Shown here: piece by piece, positions 53,174-60,948 of the stretch
How the letters are laid out: the number at the start of each line of letters is the position of its first letter
Numbering within the stretch: the first letter of the stretch is position 1
Assembly (NCBI GenBank): GCA_965231165.1
Contig: OZ246421.1
Span: 1,860,001-1,924,000, forward strand
Source: Micavibrio_C sp965231165
GTDB lineage: Bacteria; Pseudomonadota; Alphaproteobacteria; Micavibrionales; Micavibrionaceae
Direction of reading: 5' to 3'
DNA: 64,000 nucleotides
Position numbers and translations under genes: made by a program
The notes under the pieces: generated by a model
Told to the model about the DNA's origin: nothing
Seen by the model: only the letters and a program-made list of their open reading frames with translations
Databases searched by the model: none

Positions 53174-53689
53174 CTATCCCCCCACACCGGTATTCGGTGC
53201 ATAGTGAATTTCTACCAGACGACGGGCGGCATCAACACGGATATCCGCGCGTGTGCCCAGTTGCAATCCGATATTGCGCAGCACATCGATGACCGGTTTA
53301 TTTTCAACATCAAGAGAAACAACCACCGGCGTTACAGGCTCATTACCCACCACATTAAAGGAATAACCGGCGCGGTCTGTCAGCGTCTTGGTGATTGCTT
53401 CTACCGGGCCTACCCAGTTCACTGTGATCGCGCGACGCAGCTCCGCAGGTGCGCTTTCGATTGGTGCCACAGCGATACCCGGTGAACGGGCTTGCTCCAC
53501 AGCGGCCAGTGTTTCAAGTGCGACCGATGCGCGATCTGCTGCCTCGGCCAGTTGTGCCGATACTTTATCGGGGGAAGCTACTACTTGCGGCGTACGATTA
53601 AAAATCGGCTTGCCCGGTGCGCAGGCGCTGAGCGCGCAGGCGCAGACCATTACTGTCAGCGTGCTGAGTTTGCAGGAACGGCGAAACAT
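53174..53689 (-). CDS. dotD: DotD lipoprotein of the type IVB core
   Basis: DotD (TraH) is an outer-membrane lipoprotein that works with DotC and DotH. The ATG at 53689 (171 residues) gives a short basic start, a hydrophobic segment and a lipobox LSAC (20-23). A longer frame to 53767 is unlikely. After a linker come VNWVGPVEAITKTLTDRAGY and VVGNEPVTPVVVSLDVENK, and LRNIGLQLG...VEIHYAPN, the secretin-N0-like fold known for DotD. Confidence 0.92.
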   Translation of the reverse strand: MFRRSCKLSTLTVMVCACALSACAPGKPIFNRTPQVVASPDKVSAQLAEAADRASVALETLAAVEQARSPGIAVAPIESAPAELRRAITVNWVGPVEAITKTLTDRAGYSFNVVGNEPVTPVVVSLDVENKPVIDVLRNIGLQLGTRADIRVDAARRLVEIHYAPNTGVGG

Positions 53690-53839
53690 GCGAAATACCT
53701 CGGACAAAAGAACCTCTGAAAAAACCACCTGATACACACGGGCGTGCGCAAATCGGGATATTGTCACAAAATTAGCCGTTTAAAACAAGCCGAACAAGCA
53801 CTCTTTTACGGATTGTTCCCCAACAGGCGCAAGGGGGCT

Positions 53840-54256
53840 TTATTGTCCGGCGCGCATCAGGCCGTGGCGGTTCATGGACTTCAAGACCTTAGCCTTATAG
53901 ACCTTGCCGATACCGGGGGTGCGGGAATGGTAATTGGAGATAGCCTGCGCCAGAGAGCCGGTCTGGTTGAGGTGCCGCCTGAGGATCCAGGCCGCCACCC
54001 CGACATTGGTGCAGGGATCGTCACGCACCCATTGCTTGGCTGTGGCCTTGCTGACGCCCCACTGGCCGGACAGTTCATCGAGCCAGATGGTGTTGATCTG
54101 CATCGGCCCGAGGTCATAACTGCCATTCTGGTTAGGGCCGACCTGCTGGCCGACGCGGCCACCTTCGACCTGATAGATGCCCAGCAGCACGTGCGGCGGC
54201 AACTCGTAGGTTTCCGCGGCCAGAAGCAAGCAAGCTGCAAAGACTTTTCCGATCAT
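53840..54256 (-). CDS. Lytic transglycosylase of the VirB1/PilT-type
   Basis: This 138-residue protein is a soluble lytic transglycosylase domain that opens peptidoglycan for envelope-spanning machines. The catalytic Glu31 lies in YQVEGGRVGQ, followed by YDLGPMQINTIWLDEL and SNYHSRTPGIGKVY. A signal peptide is not obvious, since the N-terminal hydrophobic helix belongs to the fold; a start upstream cannot be excluded. It lies 150 bases upstream of dotD on the same strand, and similar genes occur in IncI tra/pil regions. Confidence 0.88.
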   Translation of the reverse strand: MIGKVFAACLLLAAETYELPPHVLLGIYQVEGGRVGQQVGPNQNGSYDLGPMQINTIWLDELSGQWGVSKATAKQWVRDDPCTNVGVAAWILRRHLNQTGSLAQAISNYHSRTPGIGKVYKAKVLKSMNRHGLMRAGQ

Positions 54257-54302
54257 ATGATCTTTCTAGCTTAACATACGCCGGAACGCCAGTCCGCCGT
54301 TA

Positions 54303-55316
54303 TTATGTATTCTCGCCATCGGCATCCTTCTGGGTGCCGGGTTTAAAGAAAGCCATGGGGTTATACGGGCCGCTTTCTACAGGGGGCGCAGGAGGCGGCA
54401 TGGGAGCCGCTTGGGCTGCGGATGGCGGAATTACAGGGGTTTCAGCCGGAATATCCGGGCGGCGCGGCGCGGCAGGGGCCTGACCGCCCGTACTGGCGGA
54501 TACCGGGGCGGCACTGACAAAACGGCCTGCCAGCGACTGGGCCAGAACATCCAGCATCGCTACCTGTTTGTCGAAATTCTGCCAGACAGGCTCCAACGGC
54601 AAAACACCGCCGTTAGTCTGGGCGGCCAGTTGCCGCGCATTATCATCCAGCTTCATGACGCGCTGCATCTCAGCCTGATGTGCTGCGCAATAAAGGGGCA
54701 CCATCGCCCGCAGCAATACCAGCTCCATCTGCTTGAGATCGGATTCGGGCACACCCGGCACCAAACGGGCCGCCAGATTGCCCGCCTGCTGGACGAGGCG
54801 TTCGGTGACGTCCTGCACCATTTTTTTCTCGGGGCGGCCAAACGGATAGGCGGAAATCACCAGCACCATCGGGGTCAGCGCCTGCAGACACTGGATCATC
54901 ACCTGCACATCATCAACGGGCGGAACATCAGCCTCTAGCGCGGCCAAACGCGCCGTATTCCCGGCGGCCGGACTGAAATTATCGGCAAAAGTCAGCGCCG
55001 CCGACAAGGCGGTCACCAGACGTTTCACCTCAGGCTCGCCCGGTACTTTTCCGGAGTTGCGGTAATGTCCCGCCACTAACGACCCGGCCAGTCCGGCCAA
55101 GGCCAGACGAACGGATTCTCCTTCAGCGCCGGTCTCGCGAACATCCATAACCCCGGCAAGCTCAACCCCGGCCTGTACGGCGCGGGCCAGCAATTCAGCC
55201 ACAATCGTGGCTTCGGAACGGCTATCGTCCGCCGAAGCCCGCGATTCAGCTGCCGCCAGCAACGGCGCGCCGATTTTTTCGGTCACCTGAAACAGATATG
55301 CGGCGCGTTGATTCAT
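54303..55316 (-). CDS. Unknown helical protein in the dotDCB unit
   Basis: The 337-residue protein has no clear signal peptide or membrane segment. It is Ala/Leu/Val-rich and helical up to about residue 265, then turns into a Pro/Ala-rich tail (about 270-325). I do not recognise a family. It stands 20 bases behind the DsbC-like gene and 47 bases before the transglycosylase, all on one strand, so a link with the secretion system is likely but not shown. Confidence 0.68.
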   Translation of the reverse strand: MNQRAAYLFQVTEKIGAPLLAAAESRASADDSRSEATIVAELLARAVQAGVELAGVMDVRETGAEGESVRLALAGLAGSLVAGHYRNSGKVPGEPEVKRLVTALSAALTFADNFSPAAGNTARLAALEADVPPVDDVQVMIQCLQALTPMVLVISAYPFGRPEKKMVQDVTERLVQQAGNLAARLVPGVPESDLKQMELVLLRAMVPLYCAAHQAEMQRVMKLDDNARQLAAQTNGGVLPLEPVWQNFDKQVAMLDVLAQSLAGRFVSAAPVSASTGGQAPAAPRRPDIPAETPVIPPSAAQAAPMPPPAPPVESGPYNPMAFFKPGTQKDADGENT

Positions 55317-55336
55317 GTCGTTCCTGCCAACTCTGT

Positions 55337-56215
55337 TTATTGCGTGGTTTTCAGATCGCCGAGCAGGGCTTTCAGATCCTTAGCACGACCCTGAACGATT
55401 TTTACCTTACCGTCCTGCGCGCGGTAAATACTGAGCGGGGTTACATTGAGTTTCCAGGACTGCATGATCGCCATGTTGCGCTCCACGCCCTGCTCATTAA
55501 TGCCCGTTGTTACCGGCAACGCTTCCTTGTCGCCATCGAGATGGCGGAACCAGCGGTCCTGCGCGTTCGGCACCGCCAGCAGTAACGCCGCCTGCGCACG
55601 GGTATCGTCCTTGAAACCGACCGGCACCATGCGCACCTGAAGATGGCCACCCTCGATATCCTTGCGCAGCGTTTTCATAAATTCATGGCAATACGGGCAT
55701 TGCGGGTCGATAAACATATACATGACCGGTGCCGCTTTATTACCCAGCGCCACCCAGTTACTGGCTTCGATATCGCTGAAAAGCTGTTCTGAAGGTGATT
55801 TTAGCGATTTTGCTATATCGCCCTCGGTCGGCAGTTTATCGGTTACAGAGGCCTCGCTCGGCGGTGTTTCCGCTTTCAGGATATCCAGGACCGGCCCCCC
55901 CTCTTTCTGCAGCGCACCGACCTGTTCGAGCGTGATCATTTTTCCTGTTTTATCAAACAGCAAGCCGAGCAGCACGTATTCACGATCAGGGGTCACATAG
56001 AAATATTGTTCCTGCCCGTTCTGAATGGCGATCCAGCCATCAAGACCACCTTCACGACCGAGATAACGCACCTGCGCTCCCTCCTTGGCCATGGTTTCGA
56101 GCGGCGCTGGCATTGCAGGATCTTTGACGGCGTTTTGTGCCACAACAGGAGTGGACATAATAAATACTGCACACAGGGCAAAGCACAGCCGGATATACCG
56201 GGAACTCTTCATCAT
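55337..56215 (-). CDS. DsbC/DsbG-like periplasmic thiol-disulfide isomerase
   Basis: The ATG at 56215 (292 residues) has GGAG 8 bases upstream; an in-frame ATG at 56233 has none. A signal peptide (ending VVAQ) is followed by a DsbC-type N-terminal dimerisation region and a thioredoxin fold with PQCPYCHEF (active-site Cys about 172 and 175). It heads the dotDCB unit. The paralogue array across the locus has Cys-rich secreted N-termini, which would be natural substrates. IncI plasmids also carry a thioredoxin-fold tra gene (trbB). Confidence 0.87.
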   Translation of the reverse strand: MMKSSRYIRLCFALCAVFIMSTPVVAQNAVKDPAMPAPLETMAKEGAQVRYLGREGGLDGWIAIQNGQEQYFYVTPDREYVLLGLLFDKTGKMITLEQVGALQKEGGPVLDILKAETPPSEASVTDKLPTEGDIAKSLKSPSEQLFSDIEASNWVALGNKAAPVMYMFIDPQCPYCHEFMKTLRKDIEGGHLQVRMVPVGFKDDTRAQAALLLAVPNAQDRWFRHLDGDKEALPVTTGINEQGVERNMAIMQSWKLNVTPLSIYRAQDGKVKIVQGRAKDLKALLGDLKTTQ

Positions 56216-56355
56216 GGGGAACACTCCGCTCATATTTTTCTAAAGACGAAAGCATTCTAGGCCAGAGCGGGTGAGAATTCAAACATCCGATTGGGCTTTA
56301 TAAACCGCTTCTGATAGAATGCGGGCAGCCTTTATTATGGAGATTTGAGGACGCC

Positions 56356-56931
56356 ATGAACAATACTTGGATTATCGTTGCCGTTATCCTGATCCCGCTG
56401 GTGTTCGTGATTATGCTCTATAACCGTCTGATCGCCCTGCGTCAGACGCGCAAGAACGCGTTCTCCGACATCGATGTCCAGCTTAAACAACGTTTTGATC
56501 TGGTGCCGCAACTGGTGGAAACCGTCAAAGGTTATGCCGGGCACGAGAAAACCGTTTTTGAAAATGTGACCGAAGCCCGCGCCCGCGTCGGCCGCGCCGG
56601 GGGCACTGGCCCCGCCCCTGACCGCCTGCAAGCCGAAGGTATGCTGGGCAGTGCGCTGATGGGATTGTTCGCCGTTGCCGAAAATTATCCGGCACTCAAG
56701 GCCGACCAGAATTTCCAGCAACTGATGGCCGAGCTTTCCGATATCGAAAACAAGATCGCCGCCGCCCGCCGCTTCTTCAACAGCGCCACTAACGAATATA
56801 ATACGGCCGTCCAGCAATTCCCGGCCAACCTGATTGCCGGTGTATTCGGCTTTAAAGAAGAGGCTTTCTTCGAAGTGGGTGCTGAAGAAGCCGCCTTGAT
56901 TCAGAAAGCGCCGGACGTCAAGTTCGGGTAA
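56356..56931 (+). CDS. lemA: LemA family protein
   Basis: LemA proteins are membrane-anchored, helical and of unclear function. The 191-residue protein has an N-terminal membrane helix (4-21) with short external end, then YNRLIALRQTRKNAFSDIDV and QLKQRFDLVPQLVETVKGYA, the family signature, and FFNSATNEYNTAVQQFP towards the C-terminus. GAGG lies 8 bases before the ATG. The M48 protease follows after 6 bases, a common pair. Confidence 0.95.
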   Translation: MNNTWIIVAVILIPLVFVIMLYNRLIALRQTRKNAFSDIDVQLKQRFDLVPQLVETVKGYAGHEKTVFENVTEARARVGRAGGTGPAPDRLQAEGMLGSALMGLFAVAENYPALKADQNFQQLMAELSDIENKIAAARRFFNSATNEYNTAVQQFPANLIAGVFGFKEEAFFEVGAEEAALIQKAPDVKFG

Positions 56932-56937
56932 TCCATC

Positions 56938-58062
56938 GTGGCTTTCGCAACCGTCGGCCTGAACACCCACATCTGGAACAATAATCTGCGTTCCGTGCTG
57001 CTGCTGTGTTTTTATCCGCTGCTGCTGACCGGGATCGTCTGGGCCGTTTGCTGGCTGGTCGGCGCCAGCATCATGCCGCAGTCAGGTGGCCAGTTCGATC
57101 CCGCCCGCGCCGCTTCATTCGCTTCCCGTGCCGCCTTTGAGTATATGCCCCTGATCATGACTGTCGTGCTGATCTGGTTTCTCGTCGCCTGGTTTTTCAA
57201 TACCAGAATGGTGCGGGCACTGTCGCATTCGCGGCCTGTAACGCGCAAGGAAGAGCCAGCACTCTATAATCTTCTTGAAAATCTTTGTATCGCCGCCGGA
57301 ATGCCGATGCCCAGACTGGAGATTATCGAGAGCCACGCCCGCAATGCCTTTGCCAGCGGCGTCGACCAGAAAAGCTTTTCCATCACCGTGACGCGCGGCC
57401 TGCTGAATTCCCTGAAACCTGATGAAGTAGAGGCCGTACTCGGGCACGAGCTGACGCATATCCGCAACCGCGATGTGCGCCTGCTGATTATTTCCGTGAT
57501 CTTCACCGGGATGCTTGGCTTTGCCGCGCAGATGGCGTGGAGCGGTTTTCGCTATAATCTATGGGCCGGATCAGGGCGCAACTATGCGCGCAGCCGCCAG
57601 CAGCGCGGTGGTAACAATCTGCCGATCATATTGTTCATTCTGGGCCTGATGCTTATCTTGTGGCTGGGCTATGCGGCCACATTATTCACGCGCTTTGCGC
57701 TTTCGCGGCGGCGGGAATTCATGGCGGATGCCGGATCAATCCAGCTCACCAAAAACCCGGAGGCCATGATGCGCGCCCTGATGCGGATTGCGCAGCGTGA
57801 CCGGATACCGGAAGCCACAGGCGATATCGCGCTGATGTGCATCGAGAATTCACATCCGTTTCTGGGCCTGTTCGCCACCCACCCCCCGATTGAGGCGCGC
57901 ATCCGTAGCATCAGCGAAACCACCGGCACCCCCATACCGGCACTGGGCGGCCAGCACCGCGCCGACAACACCGAGCGTTTTGGCGCACCCCCGGAAGGGA
58001 ATCCGTGGCTGACACGCACCAGACCGTTGAGAAAACAGGGAAATCCGTGGTCACAGGAGTAA
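56938..58062 (+). CDS. M48 family membrane metalloprotease (HtpX-like)
   Basis: The 374-residue protein is a zinc protease with HELTHIRNRD at about 170-179 (HExxH) and, further on, the third ligand Glu in REFMADAGS. Membrane segments lie at about 19-42, 60-82, 182-200 and 222-242. The start is GTG at 56938, six bases after lemA. HtpX-type enzymes degrade misfolded membrane proteins; here it forms a two-gene unit with lemA. It differs from E. coli HtpX by the extended N-terminus and C-terminal tail. Confidence 0.92.
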   Translation: MAFATVGLNTHIWNNNLRSVLLLCFYPLLLTGIVWAVCWLVGASIMPQSGGQFDPARAASFASRAAFEYMPLIMTVVLIWFLVAWFFNTRMVRALSHSRPVTRKEEPALYNLLENLCIAAGMPMPRLEIIESHARNAFASGVDQKSFSITVTRGLLNSLKPDEVEAVLGHELTHIRNRDVRLLIISVIFTGMLGFAAQMAWSGFRYNLWAGSGRNYARSRQQRGGNNLPIILFILGLMLILWLGYAATLFTRFALSRRREFMADAGSIQLTKNPEAMMRALMRIAQRDRIPEATGDIALMCIENSHPFLGLFATHPPIEARIRSISETTGTPIPALGGQHRADNTERFGAPPEGNPWLTRTRPLRKQGNPWSQE

Positions 58063-58163
58063 CCTGCCCCTTGTCCGGTTTTACTGGCGCGGCCTTGGAA
58101 TTCTGTTAAAATTACATATATGGTTCTATACGAGCTTTTTTAATTCAAGGAGAAACAAAAGCC

Positions 58164-58874
58164 ATGCAACCCGACCGCTATACGCCAACACCTTCCACCG
58201 CCGCGCGCGCGTCCGTTATTGATGCCGGGCTGCGTGGCCACATGCAGAGCATCTATAACCGGATGACGCTGGGTGTTCTTGTCACGGCGATCACCGCTTA
58301 TGTCGTAGCAAACACGCCTGTGCTGCTGCAGCTTTTTCTGGGTGGCCCCCAAGCCTATGTCGTGATGTTCGCACCGCTGGCTGTCGTCTGGTTCGGCTTT
58401 AACCCGATGACGATGTCACCGGGCAAACTGCGCATTTCATTCTTTGCCATCAGCGTTCTCTACGGCATCAGTTTTGCCGCCATATTCTACGCTTTCAAGC
58501 TGCCGGACATCGCGCGCGCCTTCTTTATGACGTCAGCCGCGTTTGCGGGCTTGAGCATATTTGGCTACACGACCAAGAAAAACCTTGATGCGCTGGGCAC
58601 GTTCTGCGTCATGGGTATCATCGGCGCGCTGGTGCTGATTGTCGCCAATCTGTTCATCAAATCGGATGTACTGGGAAATGTGGTATCTGCCATCTCCATC
58701 ATCGCCTTTGCCGGTATGACCGCGTGGCAAACACAATCAATGAAGGAAATGTACAGTGCCGCCAACGGGGCAGACGCCAATAGCCGCATGGGATGGGCTG
58801 CCGCACTGAATCTGTATATCAGCTTCGTCGCGCTATTTACCCACATTCTGCATTTTATGGGCAATAACCGCTAA
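58164..58874 (+). CDS. Bax inhibitor-1/YccA family membrane protein
   Basis: The 236-residue protein has seven predicted membrane segments and the family landmarks: an N-terminal VIDAGLRGHMQSIYNRMTLG, MTSAAFAGLSIFGYTTKKNL, and a C-terminal ALNLYISFVALFTHILHFMG with the conserved Asp-less end. Members form pH-sensitive calcium leak channels (BsYetJ) or regulate FtsH (YccA). A strong terminator follows. The gene is alone between the M48 protease and the sigma-54 activator. Confidence 0.93.
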   Translation: MQPDRYTPTPSTAARASVIDAGLRGHMQSIYNRMTLGVLVTAITAYVVANTPVLLQLFLGGPQAYVVMFAPLAVVWFGFNPMTMSPGKLRISFFAISVLYGISFAAIFYAFKLPDIARAFFMTSAAFAGLSIFGYTTKKNLDALGTFCVMGIIGALVLIVANLFIKSDVLGNVVSAISIIAFAGMTAWQTQSMKEMYSAANGADANSRMGWAAALNLYISFVALFTHILHFMGNNR

Positions 58875-58900
58875 ATAGTTACAACCCGACAATCTACGAA

Positions 58901-58926
58901 AAAAACCCCGCCTTGGCGGGGTTTTT
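58901..58926 (+). terminator. Rho-independent terminator after the Bax inhibitor-1 gene
   Basis: AAAAACCCCGCC (58901-58912) pairs with GGCGGGGTTTTT (58915-58926), 12 bp with a T-run at its end and A-run at its start. Confidence 0.9.
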
Positions 58927-58968
58927 ACATGCATCCGTCACCGTAAACTCTTTATCAACCATAAGGGG

Positions 58969-58982
58969 TATAATATTATAAT
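58969..58982 (+). promoter_or_regulatory. Possible promoter/operator before the sigma-54 activator
   Basis: Two overlapping-spaced perfect TATAAT hexamers (58969-58974 and 58977-58982) lie 40-50 bases before the TTG start; the first is part of a 12-base palindrome TATAATATTATA (58969-58980). No matching -35 box is seen. Confidence 0.35.
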
Positions 58983-59020
58983 ATACTAAAATTTGTAATT
59001 CGGAACGGGGAGCATCCGCA

Positions 59021-60202
59021 TTGACAAAATCAGGCGCACACGATTTGCCATTCAGTAAACAGAGTATTCATCCTGATATGGCTGGCAATGCGCCCGCAGA
59101 CGATTCTTTGCAAACAGCCCGGCATCAAATCACGAAACGGCACCAACAGACCGGACCAGAAAAATCGGCAACATCTGCCTTTATTGGCACATCCGCTATC
59201 ATGCAGGAACTTTATGAGCAAATAGAACGGGCAGCGCAAAGCCGTGCGCCCGTCTTTATCATGGGTGAAACCGGCACCGGCAAGGAAGTATGCGCCGAAG
59301 CCATTCACCATCACAGCACACGGGCACACAAACCCTTTATCGCCATTAATTGTGCCGCTATACCGCGTGACTTGCTGGAATCGGAATTGTTCGGTCACGT
59401 CAAAGGGGCCTTCACCGGTGCTATCACAGATCGTGAAGGGGCCGCCGCAATGGCTGATGGTGGTACGCTGTTTCTGGATGAGGTCGCCGAAATGGCACCC
59501 GACATGCAGACAAAATTGCTGCGATTCCTGCAGAATTTTACCTTTAGAAAAGTAGGGGGGAGCGCGCTGGAAAAAACGGATGTGCGCATCATTTGCGCCA
59601 CCAATCGTGATCCACATACTGAGATCGCCGCCGGACATCTGCGTGAAGATCTGTTTTTCCGCCTGCATGTAATTCCACTGGTTATGCCGCCATTGCATTT
59701 ACGTGACGACGATGTTCTCGATATTGCGCAAGCGTTGTTACGACGTTTTGCCCAGGAAGAGAGCAAGCATTTCATGGATTTCAGTCCTGAAACAAAGAAT
59801 TTCCTGCGCGGTTATCACTGGCCCGGGAATGTGCGGCAACTGCAAAACGTCATCCGCTATATCTGCGTCATGAATGATGGCGATATCGTCCGCTCGGACA
59901 TGTTGCCGCATATGCTGCTGCACCAGCCGCCCGCCACAACAAAAACTGCGGCAATCGCCGCTACCCCGGAAAGGGCCCTGCCGGACTGGCTGACCGCCAT
60001 GACGCTTTCCGATATAGAGAAGTATTTCGTTGAACTGACTATCCAGCGCATGAAGGGAAACGTGCCGCAAGCCGCTGCCCATCTGGGCGTTGCCCCCTCG
60101 ACGCTCTATAGAAAACGCCTGTCCTGGACACTGGATATAGACGACCTGGATAACGGTTTGGTCGAACCTGACCCGGAAATTGGCAGATTTTCGAAGTTTT
60201 AA
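59021..60202 (+). CDS. Sigma-54-dependent transcriptional activator without receiver domain
   Basis: The 393-residue protein has about 50 N-terminal residues of low-complexity sequence, then a full AAA+ sigma-54 activator domain: GETGTGKE (82-89), the sigma-54 contact loop GAFTGA (130-135), GGTLFLDEVAEM, and an arginine-finger-like HLREDLFFRLHV. The C-terminus has a Fis-type helix-turn-helix (MKGNVPQAAAHLGVAPSTLY, about 347-366). No response-regulator receiver or PAS domain is present, like FlbD relatives that lost it or PspF-type activators. The TTG at 59021 is chosen because ACGGGGAG lies upstream; the first ATG at 59078 has none. It may drive the sigma-54 promoter at 45677. Confidence 0.9.
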   Translation: MTKSGAHDLPFSKQSIHPDMAGNAPADDSLQTARHQITKRHQQTGPEKSATSAFIGTSAIMQELYEQIERAAQSRAPVFIMGETGTGKEVCAEAIHHHSTRAHKPFIAINCAAIPRDLLESELFGHVKGAFTGAITDREGAAAMADGGTLFLDEVAEMAPDMQTKLLRFLQNFTFRKVGGSALEKTDVRIICATNRDPHTEIAAGHLREDLFFRLHVIPLVMPPLHLRDDDVLDIAQALLRRFAQEESKHFMDFSPETKNFLRGYHWPGNVRQLQNVIRYICVMNDGDIVRSDMLPHMLLHQPPATTKTAAIAATPERALPDWLTAMTLSDIEKYFVELTIQRMKGNVPQAAAHLGVAPSTLYRKRLSWTLDIDDLDNGLVEPDPEIGRFSKF

Positions 60203-60226
60203 GCCACCGGCCATGCTGTTTTTCTC

Positions 60227-60255
60227 TTGAAATCGCGCCCCGGAGCGACTAATTT
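60227..60255 (+). promoter_or_regulatory. Likely promoter of tRNA-Ala
   Basis: TTGAAA (60227-60232) and TAATTT (60250-60255), 17 bases apart, place the transcript start near 60262, about 11 bases before the tRNA. Confidence 0.4.
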
Positions 60256-60272
60256 CCCCTAACCTTGAAAAA

Positions 60273-60348
<76 letters not shown>

Positions 60349-60373
60349 TTTCCCCTCAAAGTACTACAATAAC

Positions 60374-60877
60374 TCACGGATTATTGGTATTGACCGTGTA
60401 GGTACCGACATAAGTGCCCCCCGCCTGTGTCGCGCCGACATTGATTGTCGCGCCCACGCCGAAGTTCAGGTTACTCATGCTCGGTGTAACATTAATAACC
60501 GTAACGGCGGTCGGGCTGCCGCTAACTTGTAATCTGAAATTATTGATCGGCATATTCTGCGCCCCGTTACTTAAGTTTCCCGGGCCTATTACCGTTATCA
60601 CCGTCGTCGTGTCTTCAATGCCGAAGAGGGAGCATTCCCCCGCAAGCGTATTCCCTACCGGGCTTAGGCAGCCCGATGTTGTCAGGCCGCCGTCAGGCTC
60701 TATCGTCATGGTGTTCGCCACACCACACGCGGCCAGAGTGCCGAATTCAATACCCTGCGCGCAGTTCAGCACAGGTGCGGCGGCGGCCTCACCTGCGGCA
60801 GTCACCACAGCCAGCACCGAAAGGGCAACCATCAGTGGTTTGCCATCTATAGATAGAGATGCGGTTTTCTTGCTCAT
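60374..60877 (-). CDS. DUF4402 domain-containing exported protein
   Basis: The 167-residue protein has a signal peptide (about 1-34, AAAA|PV) and a beta-rich body with LNFGVGATINVG and QAGGTYVGTYTVNTN at the C-terminus, the hallmark end of DUF4402 proteins, which are thought to be surface or fimbria-like subunits. Four or more Cys lie in the N-terminal half. The gene stands alone between the tRNA and the RTX gene. Confidence 0.85.
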   Translation of the reverse strand: MSKKTASLSIDGKPLMVALSVLAVVTAAGEAAAAPVLNCAQGIEFGTLAACGVANTMTIEPDGGLTTSGCLSPVGNTLAGECSLFGIEDTTTVITVIGPGNLSNGAQNMPINNFRLQVSGSPTAVTVINVTPSMSNLNFGVGATINVGATQAGGTYVGTYTVNTNNP

Positions 60878-60948
60878 AATAGAAATAAGTCTAGCGTGGG
60901 AAGGAACACAAAGAAAGTACTGTAATACCTTTTCCCGGATTATGGATT

